64,000 nt of DNA from assembly GCA_002356515.1 (NCBI GenBank), contig AP017605.1, positions 5,689,020-5,753,019 on the forward strand, read 5' to 3'. Below are positions 47,510-56,501 of this stretch, piece after piece. Under the pieces are notes generated by a model. The model was not told where the DNA came from. It saw only the letters and a list, made by a program, of their open reading frames with translations, and did not search any database. This DNA comes from Mesorhizobium loti (GTDB taxonomy: Bacteria > Pseudomonadota > Alphaproteobacteria > Rhizobiales > Rhizobiaceae). The position numbers and the translations under genes are program-made. How positions within the stretch are numbered: position 1 is the stretch's first letter; every line of letters begins with the position of its first letter.

Positions 47510-47900
47510 CGGCTGGACCGCGGGATCGTGGCTATATGCGTGATCTTTCTCAGCTGCTTGATCGTGGATCTTGCCGCTCCCGCCGACGGCCACGATGTGG
47601 AAGGGCTTGCCCTCCACGGCGATCTCGCCGTTCCTGGTGAACGATCCCGCCGACACGATATAGGGCTTGAGGGTCGGTCACGACGATGTTGTCCCCTGCC
47701 GCGGCGATGCACGGCCGTGCCCGTCCATCGAATAGAGGTCGTGAGCTTGAGCGAGTTGGCGATCTTGCCAGCCACGAACCTTGGCGTTCTGGTGACGCTC
47801 AACAAGGCGACCGCAGCAATGGAACGTGCTGCCAGAGAAGCCGAATCCGTTGAGGCGGGCGGCAAGCTGCGGCCGCGCGTGCAAATCTGTAGGGTCAGGG
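47510..47900 (-). pseudogene. Fragment of a possible zinc chaperone-type protein
   Basis: One minus-strand frame reads IVSAGSFTRNGEIAVEGKPF, then HIVAVGGSGKIHDQA and so on, and ends in a stop near 47510. Farther upstream LYSMDGHGRA and TPRFVAGKIANSLKL appear in other frames. It may be the end of a beta-propeller zinc chaperone (AztD-like) that went with ZinT; that name is a guess. Confidence 0.3.
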
Positions 47901-48138
47901 AACTACTATTGAAGGGCAGAAAGCCCACGCTTCCACCTGTCTATGACATTATCTCTGCCGCTGCCGCCCGGCAGGTGGCCGCCGCGGTTGCCAACGCGAC
48001 AGGAAATACGGGACCCGCCGTCCTTCAAATATTCCATCGCCGGCAGCGGACAGAAAGCCACGAACGATCAGTCGCCGACACCTGTGAACAAGCCGTGTGC
48101 GACATTGCAATCATCCATTTATTGGCTCAACTGCCCAC

Positions 48139-48528
48139 ATGGCCGTGAATGAACTGGATTTGTTGGTTTTCCAGATGGCAGTGGAAAGCGTCCGCTCACT
48201 CTGCTTGAGCTTCAATGACAAAGCGGCGGAGATAGCCGCGAGGAGCCGCGGAAACCTGCTTTTCGATGTGCGGATCGATGATGACGCCGAGGTCCAACGG
48301 CTCGCAGCCATCCGATATCGAGGCGGGCAGATTGGTGTGCTGGCGTTGGACAGACAAGGCCTTATTAGCCGCTACTGCGTCGTCGACGGTACCTTCTCCC
48401 GCTTCATTGCACCGTTGGAGAATTGGACCAGCATGCCGGTGTCAATGCAGGCCAAAATCGATGTCACTCACCATGCCGGCCTCTTCCTAGGCGCGTTGCG
48501 AAATGCCGGTCATATGCTTCGCAACTAG
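48139..48528 (+). CDS. Hypothetical protein, 129 residues
   Basis: Starts MAVNELDLLVFQMAVES. No signal peptide, no membrane segment, no family I know, and no good ribosome site. The amino-acid make-up looks protein-like (mixed alpha/beta, ending RNAGHMLRN). A longer form from 48097 is possible. Confidence 0.35.
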   Translation: MAVNELDLLVFQMAVESVRSLCLSFNDKAAEIAARSRGNLLFDVRIDDDAEVQRLAAIRYRGGQIGVLALDRQGLISRYCVVDGTFSRFIAPLENWTSMPVSMQAKIDVTHHAGLFLGALRNAGHMLRN

Positions 48529-48802
48529 CGCTGGCGGAACGCATCTGTGGATCTTTGCATCCGCCTGGGCGTTTGAGCCGGCGGCTCATCGAGGTTCTGC
48601 AGCGCGCGGATGTGCCACGGCCGGGGTGATAGCCGCCTCTGCCCAACAGATCGCCGGCGAGGGCTTGTCGGACAATGAATGTCGTCAATTCACCGTCCGA
48701 GAAATCGTGTCTGGCTCAGAAGAAGCACAGCGAATTGAAACTGAAACGCAGTCCAGCTGGGAAATCCAGCGCGAAGGCCGGAAGGTAATTTATCTGCGAT
48801 AG
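48503..48802 (+). CDS. Hypothetical small protein, 99 residues
   Basis: The C-terminal half (IAGEGLSDNECRQFTVREIVSGSEEAQRIETE, then SSWEIQREGRKVIYLR) looks like a real soluble protein. The first half looks out of frame or degraded. Overlaps the preceding frame by 26 bases. Function unknown. Confidence 0.3.
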   Translation: MPVICFATSAGGTHLWIFASAWAFEPAAHRGSAARGCATAGVIAASAQQIAGEGLSDNECRQFTVREIVSGSEEAQRIETETQSSWEIQREGRKVIYLR

Positions 48803-49184
48803 AGGCAACGGGAAGGCGCCTTCCACTTATAAGGCAGCGCCCAATATGTCGGTACTCGCCTGAGGAATTCCCATGGCGGGCAGGGCTACCTCGCGATCCG
48901 ATCTCGTTGTACCTCAGACCGGACTCGATGTTACGAATTTCCTCAGCGGCTTGCCCGCATGCCACCGCCAGTTCCCCGACCACGTGCTCACGATAGGCAC
49001 GAACGATATGAGTCCCCTCCGACATAGCAGTCCTCGGGAATGCGCGAATATTGATACACCTCGAAGGAGAGCAACGGCGCGCCAAACAGCCTCTCATCGC
49101 ACCAAGTCGTACATAGGGCGCATTCCTGTTCCGGCCGTCCCGCGCGATCCTCGATCCATCTCTCCAGAACAGCGGAGCAAGCCA
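48803..49184. other. Gap upstream of traG
   Basis: No supported gene. The traG frame is open leftwards to 48873, but the family start is at 49185. Minus-strand frames here are likely shadows. No relaxase or oriT was recognised. Confidence 0.35.
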
Positions 49185-51215
49185 GTGACGCCCACGAAGC
49201 TTCTGATTGGGCAGATCGCCATTGTGTTCGCCATCGTTCTCCTCGGCGTGTGGGCTGCCACGCAATGGTGCGCTCATATGCTAGCCTTTCAGGAACAACT
49301 CGGCGCGCCATGGTTTGTCGCGGCTGGCTGGCCGATCTACGAGCCGTGGAAACTGTTGGAATGGTGGTTCCAATTCGATGCCTATGCGCCCGAGGTATTC
49401 GACAAGGCGGGCATGCTTGCGGGCACCAGTGGATTCATGGGCTGTGCCGCTGCGATCGCTGGTTCCCTCTGGCGCGCGCGCCAGCGCGGCTTGGTCACCA
49501 CCTATGGCTCCTCTCGATGGGCGGCGACGCGGGAGATCGAGAAAGCAGGGCTGTTTCAGCCGGAAGGCGTCTTCCTCGGCAAACTGAAGGACCGGTATCT
49601 GCGTCATGACGGGCCTGAGCACGTCATGGCCTTTGCGCCGACACGTTCCGGCAAGGGCGTCGGGCTGGTTGTCCCAACCCTTCTCTCCTGGTCCGGCTCG
49701 GCCGTCATTCACGACATCAAAGGCGAGAACTGGCAGCTGAGCTCCGGCTGGCGGTCGAGGTTCTCGCATTGCCTTTTGTTCAATCCGACTGATCCGCGAT
49801 CGGCCCGCTACAACCCGCTGCTGGAGGTACGCAAAGGTTCGGACGAGATTCGCGATGTCCAAAACATCGCCGACATTCTAGTCGATCCGGAAGGCGCGCT
49901 GGAGCGGCGGAATCATTGGGAGAAGACCAGTCATTCACTCCTGGTCGGCGCTATCTTGCACGTGCTCTACGCCGAAGAGGAAAAGACTCTTGCCCGCGTC
50001 GCCACCTTTCTGTCGGACCCGCAACGCTCGTTTGCCGCGACTTTGCGGCGAATGATGACGACCAACCATCTCGGTGCGGCCAATAAGCCTGAGGTCCATC
50101 CCGTCGTGGCCTCGGCGGCACGAGAGGTGTTGAACAAATCGGAGAACGAACGTTCAGGCGTCCTCTCGACCGCCATGTCTTTTCTCGGCCTCTACCGTGA
50201 TCCGACCGTGGCGGCGGTAACATCGGACTGCGACTGGCGCATTGCCGATCTGATGGATGCGGAGTGGCCGATGTCGCTCTATCTGGTCGTGCCGCCATCG
50301 GACATCTCGCGCACCAAGCCGTTGGTGCGACTGATCCTGAACCAGATCGGCAGGCGGCTGACGGAGCGCCTCGAGGGTGACCCAAAGAAGAGCCGCAAGC
50401 ATCAACTGCTCATGATGCTGGATGAGTTTCCGGCGCTCGGTCGCCTCGACTTCTTTGAGACCGCGCTCGCGTTTATGGCCGGTTACGGAATTCGTGCCTA
50501 CTTGATCGCGCAATCGTTGAACCAGATCTCCAAAGCGTATGGCGACAACAACGCCATTCTGGACAACTGCCATTTGCGAATTGCCTTTTCCTCCAATGAT
50601 GAGCGCACGGCCAAGCGAATCTCGGACGCGCTTGGCACGGCCACGGAACTCAGATCCATGCGCAACTATGCGGGCCACCGGCTGGCACCTTGGCTCTCGC
50701 ATGTCATGGTGAGCCGCCAGGAAACCGCCCGCCCGCTGCTGACACCGGGCGAGGTGATGCAATTGCCGCCCGCGGACGAACTGGTGCTGGTTTCGGGATT
50801 GCCCCCCATCCGGGCCAAAAAGCTGCGATACTATGAGGATCACAATTTCACCGAGCGGGTGCTGCCTTCGCCGGTGTTGCGCGACGGACCCTACGCGGAC
50901 TGCCCGATGTCGCGGCCGGACGATTGGACTGGGCAAGTACGCGGCGTCGACCGTCGTCTTGCGTCCGACGATGAAAGCGCTGGCACCGCGCTTGCGGACG
51001 AGGGAGGTGTTCAGCAGCAGCGCCATCCTGGCCTACCCGAAGAACATACCGCCGTGACCCAGGAACCGGACCAGGACGATCTGTCCGGACCCGCAGACGA
51101 TGATAGCGAGGCGATGGCGGACAAGCGCGTCATGGACCGGATCTCCACCGTCGCAGGTGCCTATGGCATCAACGAGGGAAGGGGCGATGATAAGGATATC
51201 GTCCCCGGCTTCTGA
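49185..51215 (+). CDS. traG: TraG/VirD4 type IV coupling protein
   Basis: 676 residues from a GTG with GGAG about seven bases upstream. Two N-terminal membrane segments (IGQIAIVFAIVLLGVWAA; MLAGTSGFMGCAAAIAG), Walker A APTRSGKGVG, Walker B LLMMLDEFPALGRLD, and the YGIRAYLIAQSLNQI motif of TraG proteins. It brings the relaxase-DNA complex to the Trb channel. First gene of the conjugation cluster. Confidence 0.93.
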   Translation: MTPTKLLIGQIAIVFAIVLLGVWAATQWCAHMLAFQEQLGAPWFVAAGWPIYEPWKLLEWWFQFDAYAPEVFDKAGMLAGTSGFMGCAAAIAGSLWRARQRGLVTTYGSSRWAATREIEKAGLFQPEGVFLGKLKDRYLRHDGPEHVMAFAPTRSGKGVGLVVPTLLSWSGSAVIHDIKGENWQLSSGWRSRFSHCLLFNPTDPRSARYNPLLEVRKGSDEIRDVQNIADILVDPEGALERRNHWEKTSHSLLVGAILHVLYAEEEKTLARVATFLSDPQRSFAATLRRMMTTNHLGAANKPEVHPVVASAAREVLNKSENERSGVLSTAMSFLGLYRDPTVAAVTSDCDWRIADLMDAEWPMSLYLVVPPSDISRTKPLVRLILNQIGRRLTERLEGDPKKSRKHQLLMMLDEFPALGRLDFFETALAFMAGYGIRAYLIAQSLNQISKAYGDNNAILDNCHLRIAFSSNDERTAKRISDALGTATELRSMRNYAGHRLAPWLSHVMVSRQETARPLLTPGEVMQLPPADELVLVSGLPPIRAKKLRYYEDHNFTERVLPSPVLRDGPYADCPMSRPDDWTGQVRGVDRRLASDDESAGTALADEGGVQQQRHPGLPEEHTAVTQEPDQDDLSGPADDDSEAMADKRVMDRISTVAGAYGINEGRGDDKDIVPGF

Positions 51216-51333
51216 ACGCTTTCCGCAGTTCAGACGTATCTCAGCGTAGATAACGGCCGTAAGCAATTTTGGGCATCTCGATAATGCTTGTTCCGCCGCC
51301 GGCCCGCCAGCGCCGGCCAGTTGGAACAAGCGC

Positions 51334-51747
51334 ATGAAGCCCCACCGCATTCGTCACCAGTTTCTGCTCGAACCGGAATTGAGCGAGAAGCTGGACAACC
51401 TCAGCCGCGATCCCTCGACCACAAAATCCGCGGTCGTCGCGAAGGCCGTAGAAGCTTTCATCGAGCGGCGTGGCGAGAATGAACTCGATCGGCGCTATGG
51501 CATGAGGCTGGACCGTCTTTCCCGCGACCTCAGTCACGTCAGGCGCGATGTCGACATGACATTGGAAAGCTTGGCGCTCTTCATCCGCTTTTCGATCACG
51601 CTTCATGCCCACACGCCTGTTCCGGACAAGGCGACGCAGGCGATTGCCCAGGAGCGTTTCGACAAATTCGTCGAGCAGGTCGGTCGCCAGATCGCATCGG
51701 GGAAACGCTCGCTTGGCAAAGACAATGGCGGAGGAGGGGAAGGATGA
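51334..51747 (+). CDS. Ribbon-helix-helix (CopG-type) protein
   Basis: 137 residues. The N-terminal strand RIRHQFLLEPELSEKLDNL and helix TTKSAVVAKAVEAFIERR form the RHH DNA-binding fold, followed by a helical C-terminal part. The stop overlaps the trbB start (ATGA at 51744). Genes of this type sit between traG and trbB in many rhizobial and Pseudomonas-like trb clusters and may regulate them. Confidence 0.82.
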   Translation: MKPHRIRHQFLLEPELSEKLDNLSRDPSTTKSAVVAKAVEAFIERRGENELDRRYGMRLDRLSRDLSHVRRDVDMTLESLALFIRFSITLHAHTPVPDKATQAIAQERFDKFVEQVGRQIASGKRSLGKDNGGGGEG

Positions 51748-52712
51748 GCGCTCATCCAGAGGCCGACCACCGACGCCGCGCCATGCTGCGCACCGCCATG
51801 GGTCCGACGATCACTGAGGCGCTGGCCGATCCATTGGTCATCGAGGTGATGGTCAATCCCGATGGTGCGCTGCGGCTCGACCGGCTGGGAGAAGGCCGAA
51901 TCGATACGGCCGTGCATATGCATCCTTCCGAGGCGGAACGCATCATCCGCCTGGTCGCTTCCCACGTGCGTGCCGAGGCGCATGCGGACAATCCGATTGT
52001 CAGCGCCGAATTGCCATCGGGCGAACGCTTCGAGGGACTGCTGCCGCCTGTCGTGCTGGCGCCTTGCTTTGCCATCCGCAAACCAGCCGCAAAGCTCTAC
52101 ACGCTGGCCAACTATGTTGCGGATCGCATCATGTTGCCGCTGCAGGCCGATGCGTTGATAAAGGCAGTCCGAGAACGGCGCAACATCCTTGTCGCCGGAG
52201 GCACGTCGTCGGGTAAGACGACGCTTGCCAATGCACTGCTGGCCGAAGTCGCCGAATGCGACGAGCGAGTGATCCTCATCGAGGACACCCGCGAACTGCA
52301 ATGCGCAGCAAAGGACTGCGTTGCCCTGAGAACCAGGCGGGGCTCGGTCACACTCGCCGATCTCGTGCGCTCGACGCTCCGGCTCCGCCCCGACCGCATC
52401 ATCGTCGGTGAAGTCAGGGGCGCGGAAGCGCTGGACATGCTCAAGGCATGGAACACCGGGCACCCCGGCGGCATCGCCACGGTTCATGCCAATTCGGCGC
52501 GCTCTGCCCTCTATCGCATCGAGCAGCTTGCACAGGAAGCTGTCGTCACCGTGCCGCGCCGCCTCATCGCCGATGCCATCGATCTCATCGTCTTCATCGC
52601 GGGGCGCGGCTCGTCGCGCCGCATCGATGCAATCGCTGAGGTCACAGGTCTCGACGGCAGCGGCGACTACGCCGTCACCCCACTCACGCCTCCGCAACTC
52701 CAGCAACTCTGA
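51744..52712 (+). CDS. trbB: Conjugal transfer ATPase TrbB
   Basis: 322 residues, VirB11 family. Walker A AGGTSSGKTT, Asp box IEDTRELQC, Walker B RIIVGEVRGAEALDMLKAWNTGHPGG, and His box TVHANSARSAL. Hexameric ATPase at the inner face of the mating-pair-formation channel. Confidence 0.95.
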   Translation: MSAHPEADHRRRAMLRTAMGPTITEALADPLVIEVMVNPDGALRLDRLGEGRIDTAVHMHPSEAERIIRLVASHVRAEAHADNPIVSAELPSGERFEGLLPPVVLAPCFAIRKPAAKLYTLANYVADRIMLPLQADALIKAVRERRNILVAGGTSSGKTTLANALLAEVAECDERVILIEDTRELQCAAKDCVALRTRRGSVTLADLVRSTLRLRPDRIIVGEVRGAEALDMLKAWNTGHPGGIATVHANSARSALYRIEQLAQEAVVTVPRRLIADAIDLIVFIAGRGSSRRIDAIAEVTGLDGSGDYAVTPLTPPQLQQL

Positions 52713-52723
52713 AAGGCCCCCTT

Positions 52724-53032
52724 ATGCGCAAGAAGCTCCGCTTTCTTTCGTTTGCCGCGCTCGCGTTTCTTCTCACAGTTCCGGCGCACGCTGCCGGCTC
52801 CGGCATGCCTTGGGAACAGCCGCTGCAGCAGATCCTGGAATCGGTGCAGGGACCGGTCGCCAAAATCGTCGCGGTGATCATCATCATCACCACCGGCCTG
52901 ACCCTTGCCTTCGGCGATACTGCAGGCGGTTTCCGCCGGCTGATTCAGATCGTCTTCGGCCTGTCGATCGCCTTCGCCGCATCGAGCTTCTTCCTCTCGT
53001 TCTTCTCCTTCGGCGGCGGGGCGCTCGTCTGA
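52724..53032 (+). CDS. trbC: Pilin precursor TrbC
   Basis: 102 residues with a long signal peptide (ending VPAHA) and two hydrophobic helices (VAKIVAVIIIITTGLTLAF; LIQIVFGLSIAFAASSFFL), the VirB2/TrbC layout. The stop overlaps the trbD ATG by one base. Confidence 0.9.
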   Translation: MRKKLRFLSFAALAFLLTVPAHAAGSGMPWEQPLQQILESVQGPVAKIVAVIIIITTGLTLAFGDTAGGFRRLIQIVFGLSIAFAASSFFLSFFSFGGGALV

Positions 53033-53304
53033 TGGCCGCCGGAGTGCAACATATCGAGGGCTTCGAGGTTCCCGTTCACCGGGCCTTGACTGAACCGATC
53101 CTGCTGGGCGGCGCGCCGCGGGCGGTGGCGATCCTCAACGGCACGGTGGCTGCGGCCATCGGACTAGGCTTGCAGCAATGGATTGCCGGGCTAGTGCTCT
53201 GGCTTGGCGGCCACACGCTCGCGGTCTTTGCCGCAAGGCGCGATCCCGACTTTGCCAGCGTGCTTGTCCGTCACCTTCGCCTGAGGGGATGGCTCGCATG
53301 CTGA
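53032..53304 (+). CDS. trbD: TrbD, VirB3-like membrane protein
   Basis: 90 residues. EVPVHRALTEPILLGGAPR is the VirB3/TrbD start, followed by two membrane segments. It overlaps trbC and trbE at its two ends, so it is translated as part of the operon. Confidence 0.9.
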   Translation: MAAGVQHIEGFEVPVHRALTEPILLGGAPRAVAILNGTVAAAIGLGLQQWIAGLVLWLGGHTLAVFAARRDPDFASVLVRHLRLRGWLAC

Positions 53305-55748
53305 ACCTTTCGGAATATCGCGGCAAGGCCGACCGGCTTGCCGACCATCTGCCCTGGGCAGCACTGGTGGCGCCCGGCATCGTGCTCAACAAGGACGGCA
53401 GCGTTCAGCGGACTATTCGGTTTCGCGGGCCCGATCTGGAAAGCTCGACCGAAGCCGAACTCATCGGCATCTGCGCCCGGGCCAACAATGCGCTTAGACG
53501 CCTTGGCTCCGGCTGGACATTGTTTTTCGAGGCCGAGCGCATCGAAGCGCTGGGCTATCCGTCCTCGCGTTTCCCGGACGCGGCGTCATGGCTGGTTGAT
53601 GAAGAACGGCGTGCTGCCTTCGAAGGCAAGGTCGCGCATTTCGAGAGCCGCTATCACCTGACCTTGCTGTCCATGCCGCCACCGGACGCCCAGGCGCGGG
53701 CGGAAAGCGCGCTCGTCGACTCGCATCATTCAGAAGGCGAAAGAGACTGGCGCCAGGAGATGGCGCGGTTCCGTGACGAGACCGACCGTGTGCTGGATCT
53801 TCTGTCGGGCTTCATGCCCGAAGTGCGTCTGCTCGATGACGCCGAGACGCTGACATACCTGCACGACACGATCTCGACCCGCCGCCATCCGGTCGCCGTG
53901 CCGGAAACGCCGATGTATCTGGACGGCATCCTGGTCGATGTGCCGCTTACCGGCGGCTTGGAGCCGATGCTGGGTGAGCAACATCTTCGCACACTTACCA
54001 TCCTCGGCTTTCCGAACCTCACCCGGCCCGGAATCCTCGATGCCCTCAATCATCAGGATTTCGCCTATCGCTGGATGACGCGCTTCATTCCGCTCGGCAA
54101 GACCGAGGCCACCAAGACGCTGACCCGCTTGCGCCGGCAGTGGTTTGCCAAGCGCAAATCGATCGTCGCAATCCTGCGCGAGGTTGTAAGCAACGAACCC
54201 GTTCCGCTCGTCGACAGCGACGCCGACAATAAGGCGCTCGACGCCGATGAAGCACTTCAGGCGTTGGGCGGCGATCATGTCGGCTTCGGGTATCTCACTG
54301 CAACTGTGACGGTATGGGACGAGGATCGCCAAGCCGCCGCTGAGAAACTTCGCGCGGTCGAGCGCATCATCAATGGGCTCGGGTTCACCACCATCCGCGA
54401 AAGCGTCAATGCGGTCGAAGCCTGGCTCGGCTCGCTGCCGGGTCATGTCTATGCCAACGTTCGTCAGCCGCTCGTTCACACGCTGAACCTTGCCCATCTC
54501 ATGCCGCTTTCCTCGGTGTGGGCCGGTCCTGCGGCGAACGAGCATCTGGCTGAAGTCACTGGACGAGAGGCCCCGCCGCTCCTCATCGCCGAAACCAGCG
54601 GGTCGACTCCGTTCCGGCTTTCTTCCCATGTCGAAGATGTAGGCCACATGCTGATCGTTGGACCGACCGGCGCCGGAAAATCGGTGCTGCTTGCCCTGAT
54701 CGCCCTGCAGTTTCGTCGCTATGCCGGCGCGCAGGTCTATGTCTTCGACAAAGGCAATTCGGCGCGCGCGGCAACGCTCGCCATGGGTGGAGAGCATCAT
54801 GTCTTGGGTTCGGACGGTGCGCTTGCCTTCCAGCCACTGCGCAATATAGGTGATCAGGGTCGGCGCAGCTGGGCAGCTGAATGGATCGCCGGCCTGATTG
54901 CCCATGAGAACGTCACCCTCACGCCGGAGGTGAAGGAGGCGATCTGGTCGGCGCTCAACAGCCTCGCCACCGCGCCGGCGCAGGAGCGCACGCTGACCGG
55001 TCTGTCGGTCCTGCTTCAGTCCAATGCACTGAAGTCCGCCTTAATGCCCTACACGCTCGACGGTCCCTTCGGCCGATTGCTCGATGCCGACGACGATCGG
55101 CTGGCCTTGTCGGATGTGCAGTGCTTCGAGACCGAGGAGCTGATGCATAGCCAAAGCGCTGTGCTGCCTGTGCTCACCTATCTCTTCCATCGCCTTGAGG
55201 AGCGGTTCGACGGGCGACCGACGCTGCTCATGCTCGATGAGGCCTGGGTCTATCTCGACAATCCGCTTTTTGCTGCCCGCATCCGCGAATGGCTGAAGGT
55301 GCTGCGAAAGAAGAACGTATCTGTGATCTTCGCCACGCAGTCGCTTGCCGACATCGCCGGCTCTGCAATAGCGCCGGCGATCATCGAGAGCTGCCCACAG
55401 CGCATTTTTCTCCCCAATGATCGTGCCGTGGAACCGCAGGCACGGACTGCCTATGAGCGCTTCGGTCTCAACGACCGGCAGATTGAACTGATCGCCCGGG
55501 CCACGCCGAAGCGGCACTACTATTTGCAGTCGCGCTGCGGCAACCGTCTCTTCGAGCTCGGGCTCGGCCCCATCGCGCTTGCACTTTGCGGCGCCTCGGG
55601 TCCAGCCGCGCAAAGCCTGATCGACAGGGTCCTGTCCGAGCACGGGCAGGACAGCTTTGTCTTTCGCTTCCTCGGCGCCTGCGGCCTGGATTGGGCGGCC
55701 GAGCTTCTCCAGCAATTCCCTCAACCAACCAAGGAGCAATCGTCATGA
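53298..55748 (+). CDS. trbE: Conjugal transfer ATPase TrbE
   Basis: 816 residues, VirB4 family. Start MLNLSEYRGKADRLADHLPW chosen because GAGGGG lies nine bases upstream; an in-frame ATG at 53289 is too close to it. Walker A VGPTGAGKSVLL, Walker B TLLMLDEAWVYL, and SVIFATQSLADI. It powers assembly and substrate transport. The stop overlaps trbJ (ATGA). Confidence 0.95.
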   Translation: MLNLSEYRGKADRLADHLPWAALVAPGIVLNKDGSVQRTIRFRGPDLESSTEAELIGICARANNALRRLGSGWTLFFEAERIEALGYPSSRFPDAASWLVDEERRAAFEGKVAHFESRYHLTLLSMPPPDAQARAESALVDSHHSEGERDWRQEMARFRDETDRVLDLLSGFMPEVRLLDDAETLTYLHDTISTRRHPVAVPETPMYLDGILVDVPLTGGLEPMLGEQHLRTLTILGFPNLTRPGILDALNHQDFAYRWMTRFIPLGKTEATKTLTRLRRQWFAKRKSIVAILREVVSNEPVPLVDSDADNKALDADEALQALGGDHVGFGYLTATVTVWDEDRQAAAEKLRAVERIINGLGFTTIRESVNAVEAWLGSLPGHVYANVRQPLVHTLNLAHLMPLSSVWAGPAANEHLAEVTGREAPPLLIAETSGSTPFRLSSHVEDVGHMLIVGPTGAGKSVLLALIALQFRRYAGAQVYVFDKGNSARAATLAMGGEHHVLGSDGALAFQPLRNIGDQGRRSWAAEWIAGLIAHENVTLTPEVKEAIWSALNSLATAPAQERTLTGLSVLLQSNALKSALMPYTLDGPFGRLLDADDDRLALSDVQCFETEELMHSQSAVLPVLTYLFHRLEERFDGRPTLLMLDEAWVYLDNPLFAARIREWLKVLRKKNVSVIFATQSLADIAGSAIAPAIIESCPQRIFLPNDRAVEPQARTAYERFGLNDRQIELIARATPKRHYYLQSRCGNRLFELGLGPIALALCGASGPAAQSLIDRVLSEHGQDSFVFRFLGACGLDWAAELLQQFPQPTKEQSS

Positions 55749-56470
55749 TGCGGCGCCGCTTTCTCTCGGGCCTGATCACCCTTTCGTTGATCGCCAAGCC
55801 GATGGCCGACTACGTGCAGCCGGCCTACGCGCTCATCGTGTTCGATCCGTCGAACTACGCACAGAACGTGCTCACGGCGGCGCGCTCGCTGGAGCAGATC
55901 AACAACCAGATCCAGTCGCTCCAGAACCAGGCGACCGTGCTGCAGAACATGGCACGCAATCTTCAGAGGCTGGATTTTTCTTCCGTGGGTCAGCTTACCG
56001 GCTCGCTCCAACGGATCGACGGTCTGATGGACCAGGCAAGTGGCCTGAGCTTTGATCTCAACAAGCTTCAGGACCAGTGGCGTAATCAATATCCGGAAAG
56101 CTACGACGCCACGATCAAGGTCAGCGATGTAGCGAGCGCCGCACGTGACCGCTGGCAAAGCGCAATGCAGGCATTCCGTCAGACCATGGGTGTTCAGTCG
56201 CAGATCGTCGAGAATGTTCGCGGTGATGGCGACCTGCTTGCCGATCTCGTCAACCGCAGCCAAGGCGCGGCCGGTGCGCTTCAGGCAAGTCAGGCCACTA
56301 ACCAGCTCCTTGCGCTTTCGACCAAGCAGCAGATGCAGATCCAGACGCTGCTCGCAACGCAGTTCCGCGCTGAGGCCGAGGATGCGGCGCGCAAGGCGCA
56401 GTCCGAGGAGGCCGCGCGCGAGACGACAAAGCGCTTCCTCGGCACAGGCACGGCCTATCCCGGCAACTGA
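55745..56470 (+). CDS. trbJ: TrbJ, VirB5-like periplasmic protein
   Basis: 241 residues with a signal peptide (cut after YVQPAYA), then DPSNYAQNVLTAARSLEQINNQIQSL and long coiled-coil helices typical of TrbJ/VirB5. The C-terminus is Ala/Glu-rich. In Ti plasmids trbK follows; it is absent here. Confidence 0.92.
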   Translation: MMRRRFLSGLITLSLIAKPMADYVQPAYALIVFDPSNYAQNVLTAARSLEQINNQIQSLQNQATVLQNMARNLQRLDFSSVGQLTGSLQRIDGLMDQASGLSFDLNKLQDQWRNQYPESYDATIKVSDVASAARDRWQSAMQAFRQTMGVQSQIVENVRGDGDLLADLVNRSQGAAGALQASQATNQLLALSTKQQMQIQTLLATQFRAEAEDAARKAQSEEAARETTKRFLGTGTAYPGN

Positions 56471-56501
56471 TCACCAATCTCTTTACGACGAGGAAGGCGG
56501 C

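Noticed and set aside
48690..49277. 195-codon minus-strand frame before traG
   Set aside because: No family resemblance, and its end overlaps the true start of traG; more likely a shadow.
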